64,000 bases of DNA from an uncultured Desulfosporosinus sp. (lineage in GTDB: Bacteria > Bacillota > Desulfitobacteriia > Desulfitobacteriales > Desulfitobacteriaceae). The notes below the pieces were generated by a model. The model had not been told where the DNA came from, made no database searches, and was given only the letters and a program-made list of their open reading frames with translations. The stretch is from assembly GCA_927405585.1 (NCBI GenBank), contig CAKMJS010000054.1:1-64000 (forward strand), given 5' to 3'. Below are positions 44,459-53,697 of the stretch, piece after piece (the first letter of the stretch is position 1; each line of letters begins with the position of its first letter). The translations under genes were made by a program, and so were the position numbers.

Positions 44459-45799
44459 TTAATTTGCCACGCCGTGCTGAAGGCGTTTTTTAAACTCTGC
44501 CGTCAGCGCTGGTACAATTTGAAATAGGTCTCCCACAATGCCATAGTTCGCTACTTTTAAGATTGAAGCTTCTGGATCATTGTTAATGGCGATAATGAAG
44601 TCTGATGTTTCCATTCCAACTAAATGTTGAATAGCACCAGAAATCCCAATCGCGATATATACTTTAGGACGAACCGTTACCCCAGATTGTCCAACTTGTT
44701 GATCATGGGTTAACCAACCTGCCTCTACAGCCCCTCGCGATCCCGCAAGAGTTGCTCCTAAGGCTTCTGCTAAGTCTTCGGCCAGAGCCAAGTTTCGTTT
44801 TGCGCCAAGACCTAAGCCAACTGCTACGATGATTTCAGCCTTATCTAAAAAGGCACTCTTCGCATCGGAGGTGATGAACTCAAGGACTTTTGTATGGAAA
44901 TCGCTCTCGCTAAAACTAAATTCCTCACGAATCAGCTCGCCTTCACGACCCTCAACACGTTCTGGCATACCCATAACTCTTGGGCGAACGGTTGCCATTT
45001 GTGGACGTCTGGTACGACACATAATGGTTGCCATGATATTTCCACCGAAGGCAGGTCGAGTTTGAAGCAAGAGCTTTGTTTCTGGGTCAATGCCGAGGAC
45101 CGTACAGTCAGCGGTTAAACCCGTTTGAAGCTTTGTTGCAACAGCCGGGAAAACATCTCGGCCCATAGAGGTTGCTCCCATTAATATGATTTCCGGTTGA
45201 TATTTGGTGACGAGACTAGTAATCGCTTCAGCATAGGGTTCTGTGCGGTAATCTTCAAGTACGGGGTGATCGATGACAAAAACTTTCTCAGCCCCATGCG
45301 CAAAAGCTTCAGGTATCACACTATCAACCATGTGACCGGTGATCACTCCACAGAGGTCACACCCAATTGAGTTAGCAAGTTTGCGACCTTCTCCTAGTAA
45401 TTCCCAGGAGACGGGCGCCACGTTCCCATTGGTATATTCAATAATAACCCAGACACCACTCCAGATATCTCCACCCGCAACTGGCTTAACGTGGGAACGA
45501 ATGGTCTTTTTCTCGTTGCCTGCGGCGTAATCGCTGACAGATTCTGGTAGTGGATCTTGAATATTATATTTCGAACCGGATTTCGGATTAATAGTTTCTT
45601 TTGGTTCAGAGGGTTGGATGGGTTGATTCGGTAAAGCCAGGGCATTAGTCGGACACACTGAGACGCATTTGCCTAGGTTATCACATTTCTTCGGGTCGAC
45701 CACGGCGAGCCCATCAATGAGGTCTATGGCTTCTAAGGGACATTCCGTGACGCACGCTCCACACCCAATACATTTTGCCTTGTCAACTAAGACGGTCAT
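44459..45799 (-). CDS. etfA: electron-transfer flavoprotein alpha subunit with N-terminal ferredoxin
   Basis: A 446-residue EtfA/FixB. The first 60 residues hold two [4Fe-4S] ligand sets (CIGCGACVTECP and CDNLGKCVSVCP). The ETF-alpha core follows, and the FAD-binding end contains SRGAVEAGWLTHDQQVGQSG and IGISGAIQH. The N-terminal ferredoxin is seen in anaerobic EtfA and suggests a route for low-potential electrons. It is preceded by etfB with a one-base overlap and followed by fixC and fixX. Confidence 0.94.
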   Translation of the reverse strand: MTVLVDKAKCIGCGACVTECPLEAIDLIDGLAVVDPKKCDNLGKCVSVCPTNALALPNQPIQPSEPKETINPKSGSKYNIQDPLPESVSDYAAGNEKKTIRSHVKPVAGGDIWSGVWVIIEYTNGNVAPVSWELLGEGRKLANSIGCDLCGVITGHMVDSVIPEAFAHGAEKVFVIDHPVLEDYRTEPYAEAITSLVTKYQPEIILMGATSMGRDVFPAVATKLQTGLTADCTVLGIDPETKLLLQTRPAFGGNIMATIMCRTRRPQMATVRPRVMGMPERVEGREGELIREEFSFSESDFHTKVLEFITSDAKSAFLDKAEIIVAVGLGLGAKRNLALAEDLAEALGATLAGSRGAVEAGWLTHDQQVGQSGVTVRPKVYIAIGISGAIQHLVGMETSDFIIAINNDPEASILKVANYGIVGDLFQIVPALTAEFKKRLQHGVAN

Positions 45800-46632
45800 T
45801 AGTGTTTTCCTCCCTTTGCACGGGGATTAACCATGATAATATTTTGCTGGAAGATTTTTTGCACGATAGATGAGGCTGTTCCGGCAGGGTCTTTCGTTCC
45901 ATCCATTATTTCTCCACCGCTGCGGCCAGGGGGTGCAAAAATTCTTGAGACACTGGTCGGCGAGCCCTTAAGACCCATTTGTGTTGTATCATAGGGTAGT
46001 GTTTTAGCATTCCACATCTCGGGTTCATAGGCGGCAGCTTTCATCATATTGGGCAAGGTTGCGTAACGTAAGTCGTTAAGTTCTTTTTCCACAGTGAGTA
46101 GTGCAGGTAACTCAGCTTGGACAACTTGTCGTCCGCTCTCTGTCTTACGTACGACTGTTACAGTCTTGTCAGTGAGTTCTTTAACTTTAATAGCATACGT
46201 TAATTGAGGAAACCCGAGGCGCTGAGCAATGCCAGGGCCAGTTTGGGCAGTATCTCCGTCAATCGCTTCTTTTCCTGTAAAGACGAGGTCGATGGGCTCG
46301 GTTTCATGGATCTTTAGTAGAGCAGTTGCGATAATGTAGGCGGTTGCTAAAGAGTCTGACCCACCAAAAGCACGGTCGCTTAAAAGAATCGCGCGGTCCG
46401 CTCCATAGGACATGGCCTTTTTCAAGGCTTCTTTGGCTTGCGGAGGTCCCATACTCACGATGGTAACTTTTCCCCCCACTTTTTCTTTAAGACGCATTGC
46501 TTCTTCTAGGGCATGGGCATCGTACGGGTTAATAATCGAGGGTACACCCTCCCGCATAAGGGTATTCGTAATCGGATCGATTCGAACTTCGGACGTGTCC
46601 GGAACTTGCTTAAGACAGACCACGAAATGCAC
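45799..46632 (-). CDS. etfB: electron-transfer flavoprotein beta subunit
   Basis: A 278-residue EtfB/FixA. It contains MHFVVCLKQVPDT at the start, NPYDAHALEEAMRLKE and the FTGKEAIDGDTAQTGPGIAQRLG nucleotide site. In FixABCX complexes the EtfB-side FAD is the bifurcating one, splitting NADH electrons between quinone and ferredoxin. I chose GTG at 46632, downstream of GGGGAGGG. First gene of the etfB-etfA-fixC-fixX operon. Confidence 0.94.
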   Translation of the reverse strand: MHFVVCLKQVPDTSEVRIDPITNTLMREGVPSIINPYDAHALEEAMRLKEKVGGKVTIVSMGPPQAKEALKKAMSYGADRAILLSDRAFGGSDSLATAYIIATALLKIHETEPIDLVFTGKEAIDGDTAQTGPGIAQRLGFPQLTYAIKVKELTDKTVTVVRKTESGRQVVQAELPALLTVEKELNDLRYATLPNMMKAAAYEPEMWNAKTLPYDTTQMGLKGSPTSVSRIFAPPGRSGGEIMDGTKDPAGTASSIVQKIFQQNIIMVNPRAKGGKH

Positions 46633-46801
46633 AAAAATTCCCTCCCCTACTGTGATCGATGTTTGTTTATTCCATTGCAACTTTACAATACAGTTATATA
46701 GTATATCATAATTCTAAGTCGAGAATATATCAAGTTTAGACATATCTTTAGAATTTTCTTATTATTAACATCATTTTCAAAAATAATGAACCAAAATTCG
46801 A

Positions 46802-47716
46802 TTATGCTTTCTCCGATAGAAACTTTTCGACTTCAACTGCGGCCAGAGCACCATCTCCTACTGCTGTGGCTACTTGTCGCAAAGGAGTGTTACGAATATC
46901 TCCTGCGGCATATACGCCAGTAATATTCGTTTGCAAGAGTGGATTGGTTAAAATATAACCACGAGTATCGGCCTCAATTTCTCCATTAATAAATTGAGTA
47001 TTAGGATCAGTACCAACATATATGAAAACGCCATCCGCAGAGATTTCGCTTTTATCTCCGCTGAGTACATCGATAATACGTACGCCTTCCACATTGTTAG
47101 ATCCCAGGACTTCCTCGATCCTAGTGTTAAGTACGAACCGGATTTTCGGGTTAGCTTTTGCTCGGTTCATGGCGATTTGAGAGGCTCGGAAGCCTGCCCT
47201 TCGGTGTACGATGATAACTTCTTCTGCAAACTTAGTCAGGTATACTCCTTCTTCAATGGCTGCATCTCCTCCACCGACCACAACAACTTTTTTACCTCTG
47301 AAAAAGGCTCCATCACAAGTTGCGCAATAAGACACCCCCCTGCCTTTGAAAACATCCTCACCCGGTACGCCCAATAGTCTGGGCTTGGAACCAGCAGCTA
47401 CAATAATAGCTCGTGCTTCAAGGACTTGACTGTCGGTATGAATTTTTTTAATAGGATCTTTAAGGTCGAGTTTATGAACTTCCTCAAAAATAAACTCCAC
47501 TCCAAAAGTCAATGCTTGTTTATGAAAAGAATTCATCAGTTCATATCCGTTAATTCCTTCTGGAAATCCAGGATAATTTTCAATATTTTCCGTTGATGCT
47601 GCCTGTCCTCCAGGCATCGCAAGTTCTAAAATAGCTGTTTTCAGTCCACCTCGTGCAGCATATATCCCAGCAGTTAGGCCTGCAGGGCCCGCACCAATTA
47701 TTATTACGTCATACAT
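46802..47716 (-). CDS. trxB: thioredoxin reductase
   Basis: A 304-residue FAD/NAD(P)H enzyme that keeps thioredoxin reduced. It contains GAGPAGLTAGIYAARGG, the redox-active CATC (CATCDGAFF) and a second nucleotide-binding VVGGGDAAIEEG. The C-terminal FAD motif is GVYAAGDIRNTPLRQVATAVGDGA. The GGAGTGG site precedes its ATG. No thioredoxin gene is adjacent. It diverges from the UPF0182 gene. Confidence 0.95.
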   Translation of the reverse strand: MYDVIIIGAGPAGLTAGIYAARGGLKTAILELAMPGGQAASTENIENYPGFPEGINGYELMNSFHKQALTFGVEFIFEEVHKLDLKDPIKKIHTDSQVLEARAIIVAAGSKPRLLGVPGEDVFKGRGVSYCATCDGAFFRGKKVVVVGGGDAAIEEGVYLTKFAEEVIIVHRRAGFRASQIAMNRAKANPKIRFVLNTRIEEVLGSNNVEGVRIIDVLSGDKSEISADGVFIYVGTDPNTQFINGEIEADTRGYILTNPLLQTNITGVYAAGDIRNTPLRQVATAVGDGALAAVEVEKFLSEKA

Positions 47717-47931
47717 GTCTTTCCACTCCTCTTAGATACTTGCACCTTCATACCCCTTAAGGGTATTTCTAAAACAGTATATCATATCTACTCTCGATTG
47801 AAAATAAACGGGTATAATTTCTGTAAACTTAATGAAGGGATTTTTATCATAGAGAAGAATATACTACATTATAATAAGTATGTCTTTATCATAAGGTTAA
47901 TAATTCCTGAAGGTTAAAGGAGGAAAGATCA

Positions 47932-50682
47932 TTGAATCGTTTTCTTAAAGTTTTAATTGGTTTAATCATGATAATAACCTTACTGACTGCGTCAAGTGGG
48001 TTATATGAAGATTGGGTTTGGTTTAAAGATCTCGGTTATACACAATTATTTTGGACACCAATTCTTAGTAAATTGCTTTTTCAAGCCATAAACGGTACGA
48101 TTCTTTTTGTATTTATAGCTGGCACCTTACTTTCTATACGCCATGCCATTATTACCTTTGTCAATGAACGATTGCGTAGGCGTATGCGTTTAGTTCAAGA
48201 CATGAACCGATCATTTTTTAGTCTTAGTCAGCGGAAGGTTACCGTTTGGTTACTTGCAATTTCAGCTATTGTCAGTTTTGGAGTGAGCTTTGTTGCTGGT
48301 TTTACGGGCTGGTTGGACGTATTATCGTTTGTCCATTCCACTTCTTTCGGACAAGTTGATCCGATTTTTAGCAAGGACTTAGCATTTTACTTCTTTCAAT
48401 TGCCCTTTTTGAAAACTCTATTTAATGCATTTTTTGGTCCACTATTCTTACTTACTCTATTTACTACCATTTTTTATATTGTCACTGGGGTCTTACGATT
48501 CCGTTCGAAAAAACTATGGCAGCAAGGCTCTGTCTCTTTAGGATCCGCTCGGAAGCACCTAGCTTTTCTAATAGGAATACTCTTCGCCTTAAAAGCTTTC
48601 GGATTCTATCTTGATATATACCAGTTACTGTACTCTGTACACGGACATCTCTTTGGTGCCGGATATACAGACTTAACGGCTACCCTTCCTGCCTTGAAAA
48701 TTTTATTAGTTATTAGTGTTTTAGGGTCACTTTTAGCCTTTCTTTCACTGGCTTCAAGTGAAGCACGTTTATTAACTTTACCAGTAACGGGTATTTTTAT
48801 CGTTGGATTTTTAATCAATGGAATTATCCCGGCACTTATTCAATCATTTGTCGTCACCCCGAACGAGCTCAGCAAAGAACAGGCGTATATTCAACATGAG
48901 ATTGCCTTGACACGATTTGGGTATGGCTTAGACAAGATTACTGAAATTGACTATCCAGGGAACACACCCATCACAATCAACGCTTTGAAAGCAGATCAGT
49001 CGACACTTAACAATATTCGCTTAAACGATGCTAGACCCATGTTACAAACCTATAACCAAAAACAGGCCATTCGTCTCTATTACAAGTTTCATGATATAGA
49101 TATCGACAGGTATACAGTCAATGGGGAGTACCGGCAAGTTATGATTGGCCCTCGAGAAATCTCAACCCCTGATTTAGAAGCCAGTGCCAAGACATTTGTG
49201 AATATGCGTTTCAAATATACGCACGGTTTCGGAGCATCCGCTTCGTTTGCCAATGCCGTCACCTCTGAAGGTCAACCCTCCTTTGCCATTAAAGAAGTCC
49301 CTCCTGTCAGTGATTTTAAGGAATTCAAGATGACAGAGCCACGGATTTATTACGGTGAATTAACGGATGACTGGGTCGTAGCTAATACTGCTGTTAAAGA
49401 ATTTGATTACCCCCAAGGTAATGAAAATGCCGAAAATTCTTATCAAGGTAAAACGGGGATTGCTTTAACCCCTCTTAATAAGCTGATGCTTTCCCTTCGC
49501 CATGCAACCCCGCGCTTTTATCTTGCCACTCAGGTAACCCCTGAGAGCAAAATGCTTTTGTACCGAAATATACAAGAACGCGTTCAAAAGTTAGCGCCGT
49601 TTTTAACCTATGATTCAGACCCCTATATCGTCATCGATGGAGGCCGTCTCAAGTGGATTATCGATGCTTACACTACCTCCGATGCCCTTCCTTACTCTAG
49701 CATCTACCCTAGTCAAGATTTTAACTATATCCGGAACTCTGTCAAAGTAATCATCGATGCCTATGACGGAACAGTTGATTTTTATGCAATTGATTCTAAA
49801 GATCCCATTCTAATGACTTATATGAAAATATTCCCCGGCGTATTTAAAGACATAGCCACCCTGTCACCGAGTTTGATAAGCCACCTTCGATATCCTGAAA
49901 CACTTTTTACTGTTCAAAGTACTATGCTTAAAACCTTCCATATGACCAATGCCCCTGTTTTCTATAATAAAGAAGATTCTTGGGCTGTTGCCAAGGAACT
50001 CTTTAATGCGGATCCCCAAGATGTAGCACCCTATTACACGATCATGAAAATTCCGGGAGAGGATAAACCGGAGTTTGTTCTCATGTTACCCTTCACACCA
50101 GCATCCAGTGCAACCAATTCACGAAACAACATGATTGCTTGGATGGCTGCTCGCATGGATGGGGAGCATTATGGAGAGCTATTGCTCTATAAACTGCCTA
50201 AGAATATTGAAGTTGACGGTCCGTTGCAAATCGAATCAAGAATTGATCAAGACCCAAGAATATCGGAACAGCTTTCTTTGTGGGATCAAAAAGGCTCACG
50301 CGTAATTCGAGGAAATCTCTTAGCTCTTCCCATCGGAGGAAACTTTCTCTATGTAGAACCAATCTATTTACAATCAGATAAAGAAGGTAGTATACCGGAA
50401 ATGAAACGAGTAGTACTCGCTTATCAAGATAAGTTAGTGATGACCGATAACTTAGGTTTAGCTTTAACACAACTCTTTGGAGACGAGGCACCTCAACCTA
50501 TAACCCCAGGACAAAGCATACCTCTTCCTGTTCCAGCTCCTCAAGTACAAATACCAACTGATCCGAATGTATCGAACATGACTTCAATCATTGATCAGAT
50601 GAATCAAATCCGTACCTTACTCGATAATCTGGAAACTCAACTTAAAGGATTAGAGAATGATTCCAGTAAGGTTGCAGAGTAA
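47932..50682 (+). CDS. UPF0182 family membrane protein
   Basis: A 916-residue integral membrane protein of an uncharacterised family. The first 310 residues hold about seven membrane segments. The large remaining part is soluble, probably extracytoplasmic, with a coiled-coil-prone end (IDQMNQIRTLLDNLETQLKGLEND). Length is typical for the family. TTG start after AAAGGAGG. A promoter-like TATAAT occurs near 47870 but no good -35. A terminator follows the gene. Function is not known; relatives occur widely in Firmicutes and Actinobacteria. Confidence 0.9.
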   Translation: MNRFLKVLIGLIMIITLLTASSGLYEDWVWFKDLGYTQLFWTPILSKLLFQAINGTILFVFIAGTLLSIRHAIITFVNERLRRRMRLVQDMNRSFFSLSQRKVTVWLLAISAIVSFGVSFVAGFTGWLDVLSFVHSTSFGQVDPIFSKDLAFYFFQLPFLKTLFNAFFGPLFLLTLFTTIFYIVTGVLRFRSKKLWQQGSVSLGSARKHLAFLIGILFALKAFGFYLDIYQLLYSVHGHLFGAGYTDLTATLPALKILLVISVLGSLLAFLSLASSEARLLTLPVTGIFIVGFLINGIIPALIQSFVVTPNELSKEQAYIQHEIALTRFGYGLDKITEIDYPGNTPITINALKADQSTLNNIRLNDARPMLQTYNQKQAIRLYYKFHDIDIDRYTVNGEYRQVMIGPREISTPDLEASAKTFVNMRFKYTHGFGASASFANAVTSEGQPSFAIKEVPPVSDFKEFKMTEPRIYYGELTDDWVVANTAVKEFDYPQGNENAENSYQGKTGIALTPLNKLMLSLRHATPRFYLATQVTPESKMLLYRNIQERVQKLAPFLTYDSDPYIVIDGGRLKWIIDAYTTSDALPYSSIYPSQDFNYIRNSVKVIIDAYDGTVDFYAIDSKDPILMTYMKIFPGVFKDIATLSPSLISHLRYPETLFTVQSTMLKTFHMTNAPVFYNKEDSWAVAKELFNADPQDVAPYYTIMKIPGEDKPEFVLMLPFTPASSATNSRNNMIAWMAARMDGEHYGELLLYKLPKNIEVDGPLQIESRIDQDPRISEQLSLWDQKGSRVIRGNLLALPIGGNFLYVEPIYLQSDKEGSIPEMKRVVLAYQDKLVMTDNLGLALTQLFGDEAPQPITPGQSIPLPVPAPQVQIPTDPNVSNMTSIIDQMNQIRTLLDNLETQLKGLENDSSKVAE

Positions 50683-50691
50683 GGTTAGAAG

Positions 50692-50716
50692 GGAGACATT
50701 ATAAGTGTCTCCTTTT
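50692..50716 (+). terminator. terminator after UPF0182
   Basis: GGAGACA (50692-50698) pairs with TGTCTCC (50706-50712), followed by TTTT on the plus strand. Confidence 0.8.
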
Positions 50717-50765
50717 CTAATTATATGTTTGGGTGTGTGTAGGTTTGCTTTGAGCTATTTGCCCA

Positions 50766-51185
50766 TTAATGTGTGGGATTAATTTCGATCCTGTAAGTGA
50801 GATTAGCTGCTTTGTCAATCATGTTGGCAACACTACAATATTTTTCCATCGAAAGTTGAGCAGCCCGCTGTAATTTATCTTCAGAAAGTGATTCCCCCCA
50901 AAACTTATAAACGACCTCAATATCGATAAATACCCGAGGATGGTCACTTGCCCGTTCCCCTTCTACCGTCGTTTCAAAGCGTAGAAATTTGACCTTCATT
51001 TTTTCAAGAATAGAAACAATATCCATCCCGCTACAACCTGCTATCGCCATTAGTAACAGTTCCATGGGATTTGTTCCATGCCCAGTTCCTCCAGCAGTTA
51101 CGCTCGCATCAATATTTGTCATAACTTTTGTACTTCCTTCACCTTGAAAGTGCATTCCTTTTATGTACTTAACCGAAACTTTCAT
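50766..51185 (-). CDS. OsmC family protein
   Basis: A 139-residue OsmC/Ohr-fold protein. The conserved Cys is in MAIAGCSGMD near residue 50, and a second Cys lies in YCSVANMI; together they match the thiol pair of peroxide-detoxifying members. The YhfA-like branch is likely. Actual substrate unknown. AAAGGAG lies before the ATG. It lies 42 bases after the ANTAR gene on the same strand. Confidence 0.88.
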   Translation of the reverse strand: MKVSVKYIKGMHFQGEGSTKVMTNIDASVTAGGTGHGTNPMELLLMAIAGCSGMDIVSILEKMKVKFLRFETTVEGERASDHPRVFIDIEVVYKFWGESLSEDKLQRAAQLSMEKYCSVANMIDKAANLTYRIEINPTH

Positions 51186-51227
51186 TCATAAGACTCCTTT
51201 CAATCAAATGTTCAAGTAATGTATTCG

Positions 51228-51812
51228 TTACTCAATATGTTCTGGCACCCACGTACCCTTAATGACATCTTGAGCAATCCTACGTAATGATTTGCGCGTT
51301 GTCATCGCTTGTTTACGCAATACAGCATAGGCTGACTGCTCAGTATAGCCACGTTGTTGAATAAGGGAAAGCATAGCTTGAAAAATAAACTTACGAGTTT
51401 TAAGTTCTTCCTCTAATCGTTGAAGCTGCTGAGAGTGTTCCGACTCCCGTGTATAACGATGCTCAGCAAGCATAATTGCAGCGACTAATTCATGTATTCT
51501 CCAAGGGTAAAGTATTACATGATGAGCGTCCTGATTAATGACTTCTGATAAAACATGTTGTTCTTCTTGGGTAAGTACGACAATAATAGGACAAAGATGT
51601 TGATCAATCAGATTTTGAAAAACATCGGACGAACTAAGTCCTCGTAAATTCCATCCCATAATGATCAAATCAGGCTCAAATCGGTGAATGAGACGTAATG
51701 CTTCCATCCCATTATCTGTCGTGGCAAGAACCTGGTAATTTGCCAACGGTAGCATAGATTTAATCTCCTGATTTAAGGAGTCTTTTTCTGATACTAATAT
51801 AGCCCTCTTCAT
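51228..51812 (-). CDS. ANTAR-domain response regulator with degenerate receiver
   Basis: A 194-residue AmiR/NasT-type regulator. The receiver occupies residues 1-120, but the phospho-acceptor Asp is replaced by G53 (IIMGWNLRG) and the conserved Lys by Y102 (LYPWR), so normal phosphorylation is unlikely. A coiled-coil linker (about 120-145) leads to an ANTAR RNA-binding domain at about 135-190 (AMLSLIQQRGYTEQSAYAVLRKQAM). ANTAR proteins bind paired hairpins in nascent RNA and prevent termination. No partner kinase or glutamine synthetase gene is nearby. Confidence 0.87.
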   Translation of the reverse strand: MKRAILVSEKDSLNQEIKSMLPLANYQVLATTDNGMEALRLIHRFEPDLIIMGWNLRGLSSSDVFQNLIDQHLCPIIVVLTQEEQHVLSEVINQDAHHVILYPWRIHELVAAIMLAEHRYTRESEHSQQLQRLEEELKTRKFIFQAMLSLIQQRGYTEQSAYAVLRKQAMTTRKSLRRIAQDVIKGTWVPEHIE

Positions 51813-51923
51813 TATAAATCACTCTTTTCATAAACTTCAATAATCACTTGCGACGTCTTCGAGAAGGTTATATATTTGTTCCCCTTAATCTTTCTACAAT
51901 GGAATCGAATTTCCCTGCTATGT

Positions 51924-51946
51924 AAAAAGCGCTCGATATTGAGCGC
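51924..51946 (-). terminator. terminator after the two-helix membrane protein
   Basis: GCGCTC (51929-51934) pairs with GAGCGC (51941-51946). Five T follow on the minus strand. Confidence 0.85.
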
Positions 51947-51970
51947 ATTCGTTCGGATTATGAGTGTTAG

Positions 51971-52633
51971 TTACTTTGCAACTGCTCCAATTACCTCTTC
52001 TGAAGCACTATATTCCTGGTCTTCTTGTATAAAAGGTTGAGTAGGCGTTGTGGTGACTAATCTTAGTGGAAAAATGAAGATTATTAAGGCAACCCCAGCA
52101 ATTGCGAGAGCAAGATATTGGAGCGACAATACAAAGAAGACAACAGAGGCAAGTTTAGAAGGGGTCCCTATTGCATAGCTATACTGTTGCACAGATTTAT
52201 AATTGGAATTAAGTAGCTGATTCCAGCTTTGTTCCGATTCAGTTGCCTCACTTTTGCTTGATCTTATCCAGACTGGTTTTCCTTCGTAATCTACAGAATT
52301 CATGAGTTGCTGTCCAGTTTTATAATATTTATCTAAAGAAGACATGAAGATAAACCCCTTGACAGTAGAAATTCTAACCATCTCCACAGGTGTGCCGGTA
52401 ATGGCAACCTTTGTATAGGACCTTTCAATTCTTAGAACATCATCATGACTAATATTAACGGGTCCTCTATCGGTAATAACAGTAAACAATCCTCGGTCGA
52501 CCAATTCAATGTTAGAAACCTTAACATCTAAAAACCGCAAACTCACAACTGACAATATGATTACTAAGATGCAAATAAGAATTACCATTCCCGCAATGCA
52601 TTCTCGATCTAGCTGTCTGTCTTTAATAACCAC
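51971..52633 (-). CDS. two-helix membrane protein, unknown
   Basis: No family recognised. About 220 residues from the preferred GTG at 52633 (about ten bases after AAGGA); longer frames reach 52684 or beyond but lack a site. One membrane segment is near the N terminus (GMVILICILVIILSVVS) and another near the C terminus (YLALAIAGVALIIFIFP). Between them lies a soluble, probably extracytoplasmic region of about 120 residues with a beta-rich start (ELVDRGLFTVITDRGPVNIS). Terminators on both sides mark it as a single transcription unit. Confidence 0.65.
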   Translation of the reverse strand: MVIKDRQLDRECIAGMVILICILVIILSVVSLRFLDVKVSNIELVDRGLFTVITDRGPVNISHDDVLRIERSYTKVAITGTPVEMVRISTVKGFIFMSSLDKYYKTGQQLMNSVDYEGKPVWIRSSKSEATESEQSWNQLLNSNYKSVQQYSYAIGTPSKLASVVFFVLSLQYLALAIAGVALIIFIFPLRLVTTTPTQPFIQEDQEYSASEEVIGAVAK

Positions 52634-52796
52634 AGTAATCACGTCCTTACTTCTGCCATTTCTATGCCTAAGACTAAACTCCATTAAGTTAAGGTTCAGA
52701 AATAAATAATTGTACATACGTGTAATTTCTGTCAACCTAAGACTAGTTTAACCACAAATCTCGATGTACTATGAATATTTATATAAAAATATTTAA

Positions 52797-52852
52797 AAAG
52801 TATAAAAGGCTATAAAGAGGCAACCTGCGCTCAATATAACCTTTTATACTTT
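52797..52852 (-). terminator. terminator upstream of the two-helix protein
   Basis: A 13-bp AT-rich stem (52797-52809 with 52840-52852) has a 30-base loop and a T-rich tail on the minus strand. It ends the 233-residue gene. Confidence 0.6.
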
Positions 52853-52913
52853 GTTTTATCATGTTTCATTGTTAAGATTACATGATTGGATATTAATTGG
52901 TCTTGTAGCCACT

Positions 52914-53615
52914 TTATTGATTCTCCAACTTTTTTCTAAACTTAGTAAGAAATTGTAGAAGTTCATTTGGTGAGTAGGTTAGAGGATTATTACTCTTAGT
53001 TCCGGTACTAGCAAGTGGTTTAGATCCCGTAGATTCTGGTGGAACAACCGAACGCACAAAAATTGTAGAAAGCAAACCAAGTATAAGAAGCGGTAGTGCT
53101 CCTCTTATTCCAGGAAAGGTGAGTATGGGAATAAACATCGCTACACTAGGCGTAAAAGGCTTTGTTGAATAATCTGCAGAGAAATATATTGAAATAACTA
53201 GGGGTGCTTCTGGAGTAGTGACAGTTACAAGGGTTGGGATAGTTGCTCCTTCAATCTGTTCATCTGAGCCAGTAATATTTCTACTATTGATTATTAGGTT
53301 ATGGATAGGAGAGGGGCCAGATCCGTTGGCTATCCAGCGCAAGAACTCTTGAAGTTCGGTAAGAGGTATTTGCACTGTCTGTCCATTACTTGCGTTAAGA
53401 ATGGGTAGGCTTTTAAGACTCAGTAGATGCTTAGCAATGAAGAGTAAGACTTCTGATGCGATTATAACTATAGAAGATGCTAAAACACGTCCAATCAGGA
53501 TAGGTTGAGCAAATATAAGGGAAGAACTCCCCACCACTGAACTGATAGGTACGGATACACCTATCCCCATGCTAAGTGGATCACCCCTAAGGCTACTTGG
53601 CTGATTTCCAGACAT
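52914..53615 (-). CDS. 233-residue membrane protein, unknown
   Basis: No family recognised. A hydrophobic helix near residues 45-65 and another near 160-185 (FIPILTFPGIRGALPLLILGLLS in part) would place a domain of about 90 residues (70-160) outside. A Ser/Thr/Asn-rich tail and a basic C-terminal helix (LLQFLTKFRKKLENQ) follow. AGGGGGCG lies before the ATG. It is similar in plan, but not in sequence, to the neighbouring membrane protein. Confidence 0.6.
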   Translation of the reverse strand: MSGNQPSSLRGDPLSMGIGVSVPISSVVGSSSLIFAQPILIGRVLASSIVIIASEVLLFIAKHLLSLKSLPILNASNGQTVQIPLTELQEFLRWIANGSGPSPIHNLIINSRNITGSDEQIEGATIPTLVTVTTPEAPLVISIYFSADYSTKPFTPSVAMFIPILTFPGIRGALPLLILGLLSTIFVRSVVPPESTGSKPLASTGTKSNNPLTYSPNELLQFLTKFRKKLENQ

Positions 53616-53697
53616 TACAATCGCCCCCTATAGCAATATATGGTAATATTTAGGGAGGTGTACTGAAAATTAATTAAAGTTAATCGAATATTTTTGA

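Noticed and set aside
47798-47818. TTGAAA and TATAAT as the UPF0182 promoter
   Set aside because: Only nine bases separate them, too short for a standard promoter.
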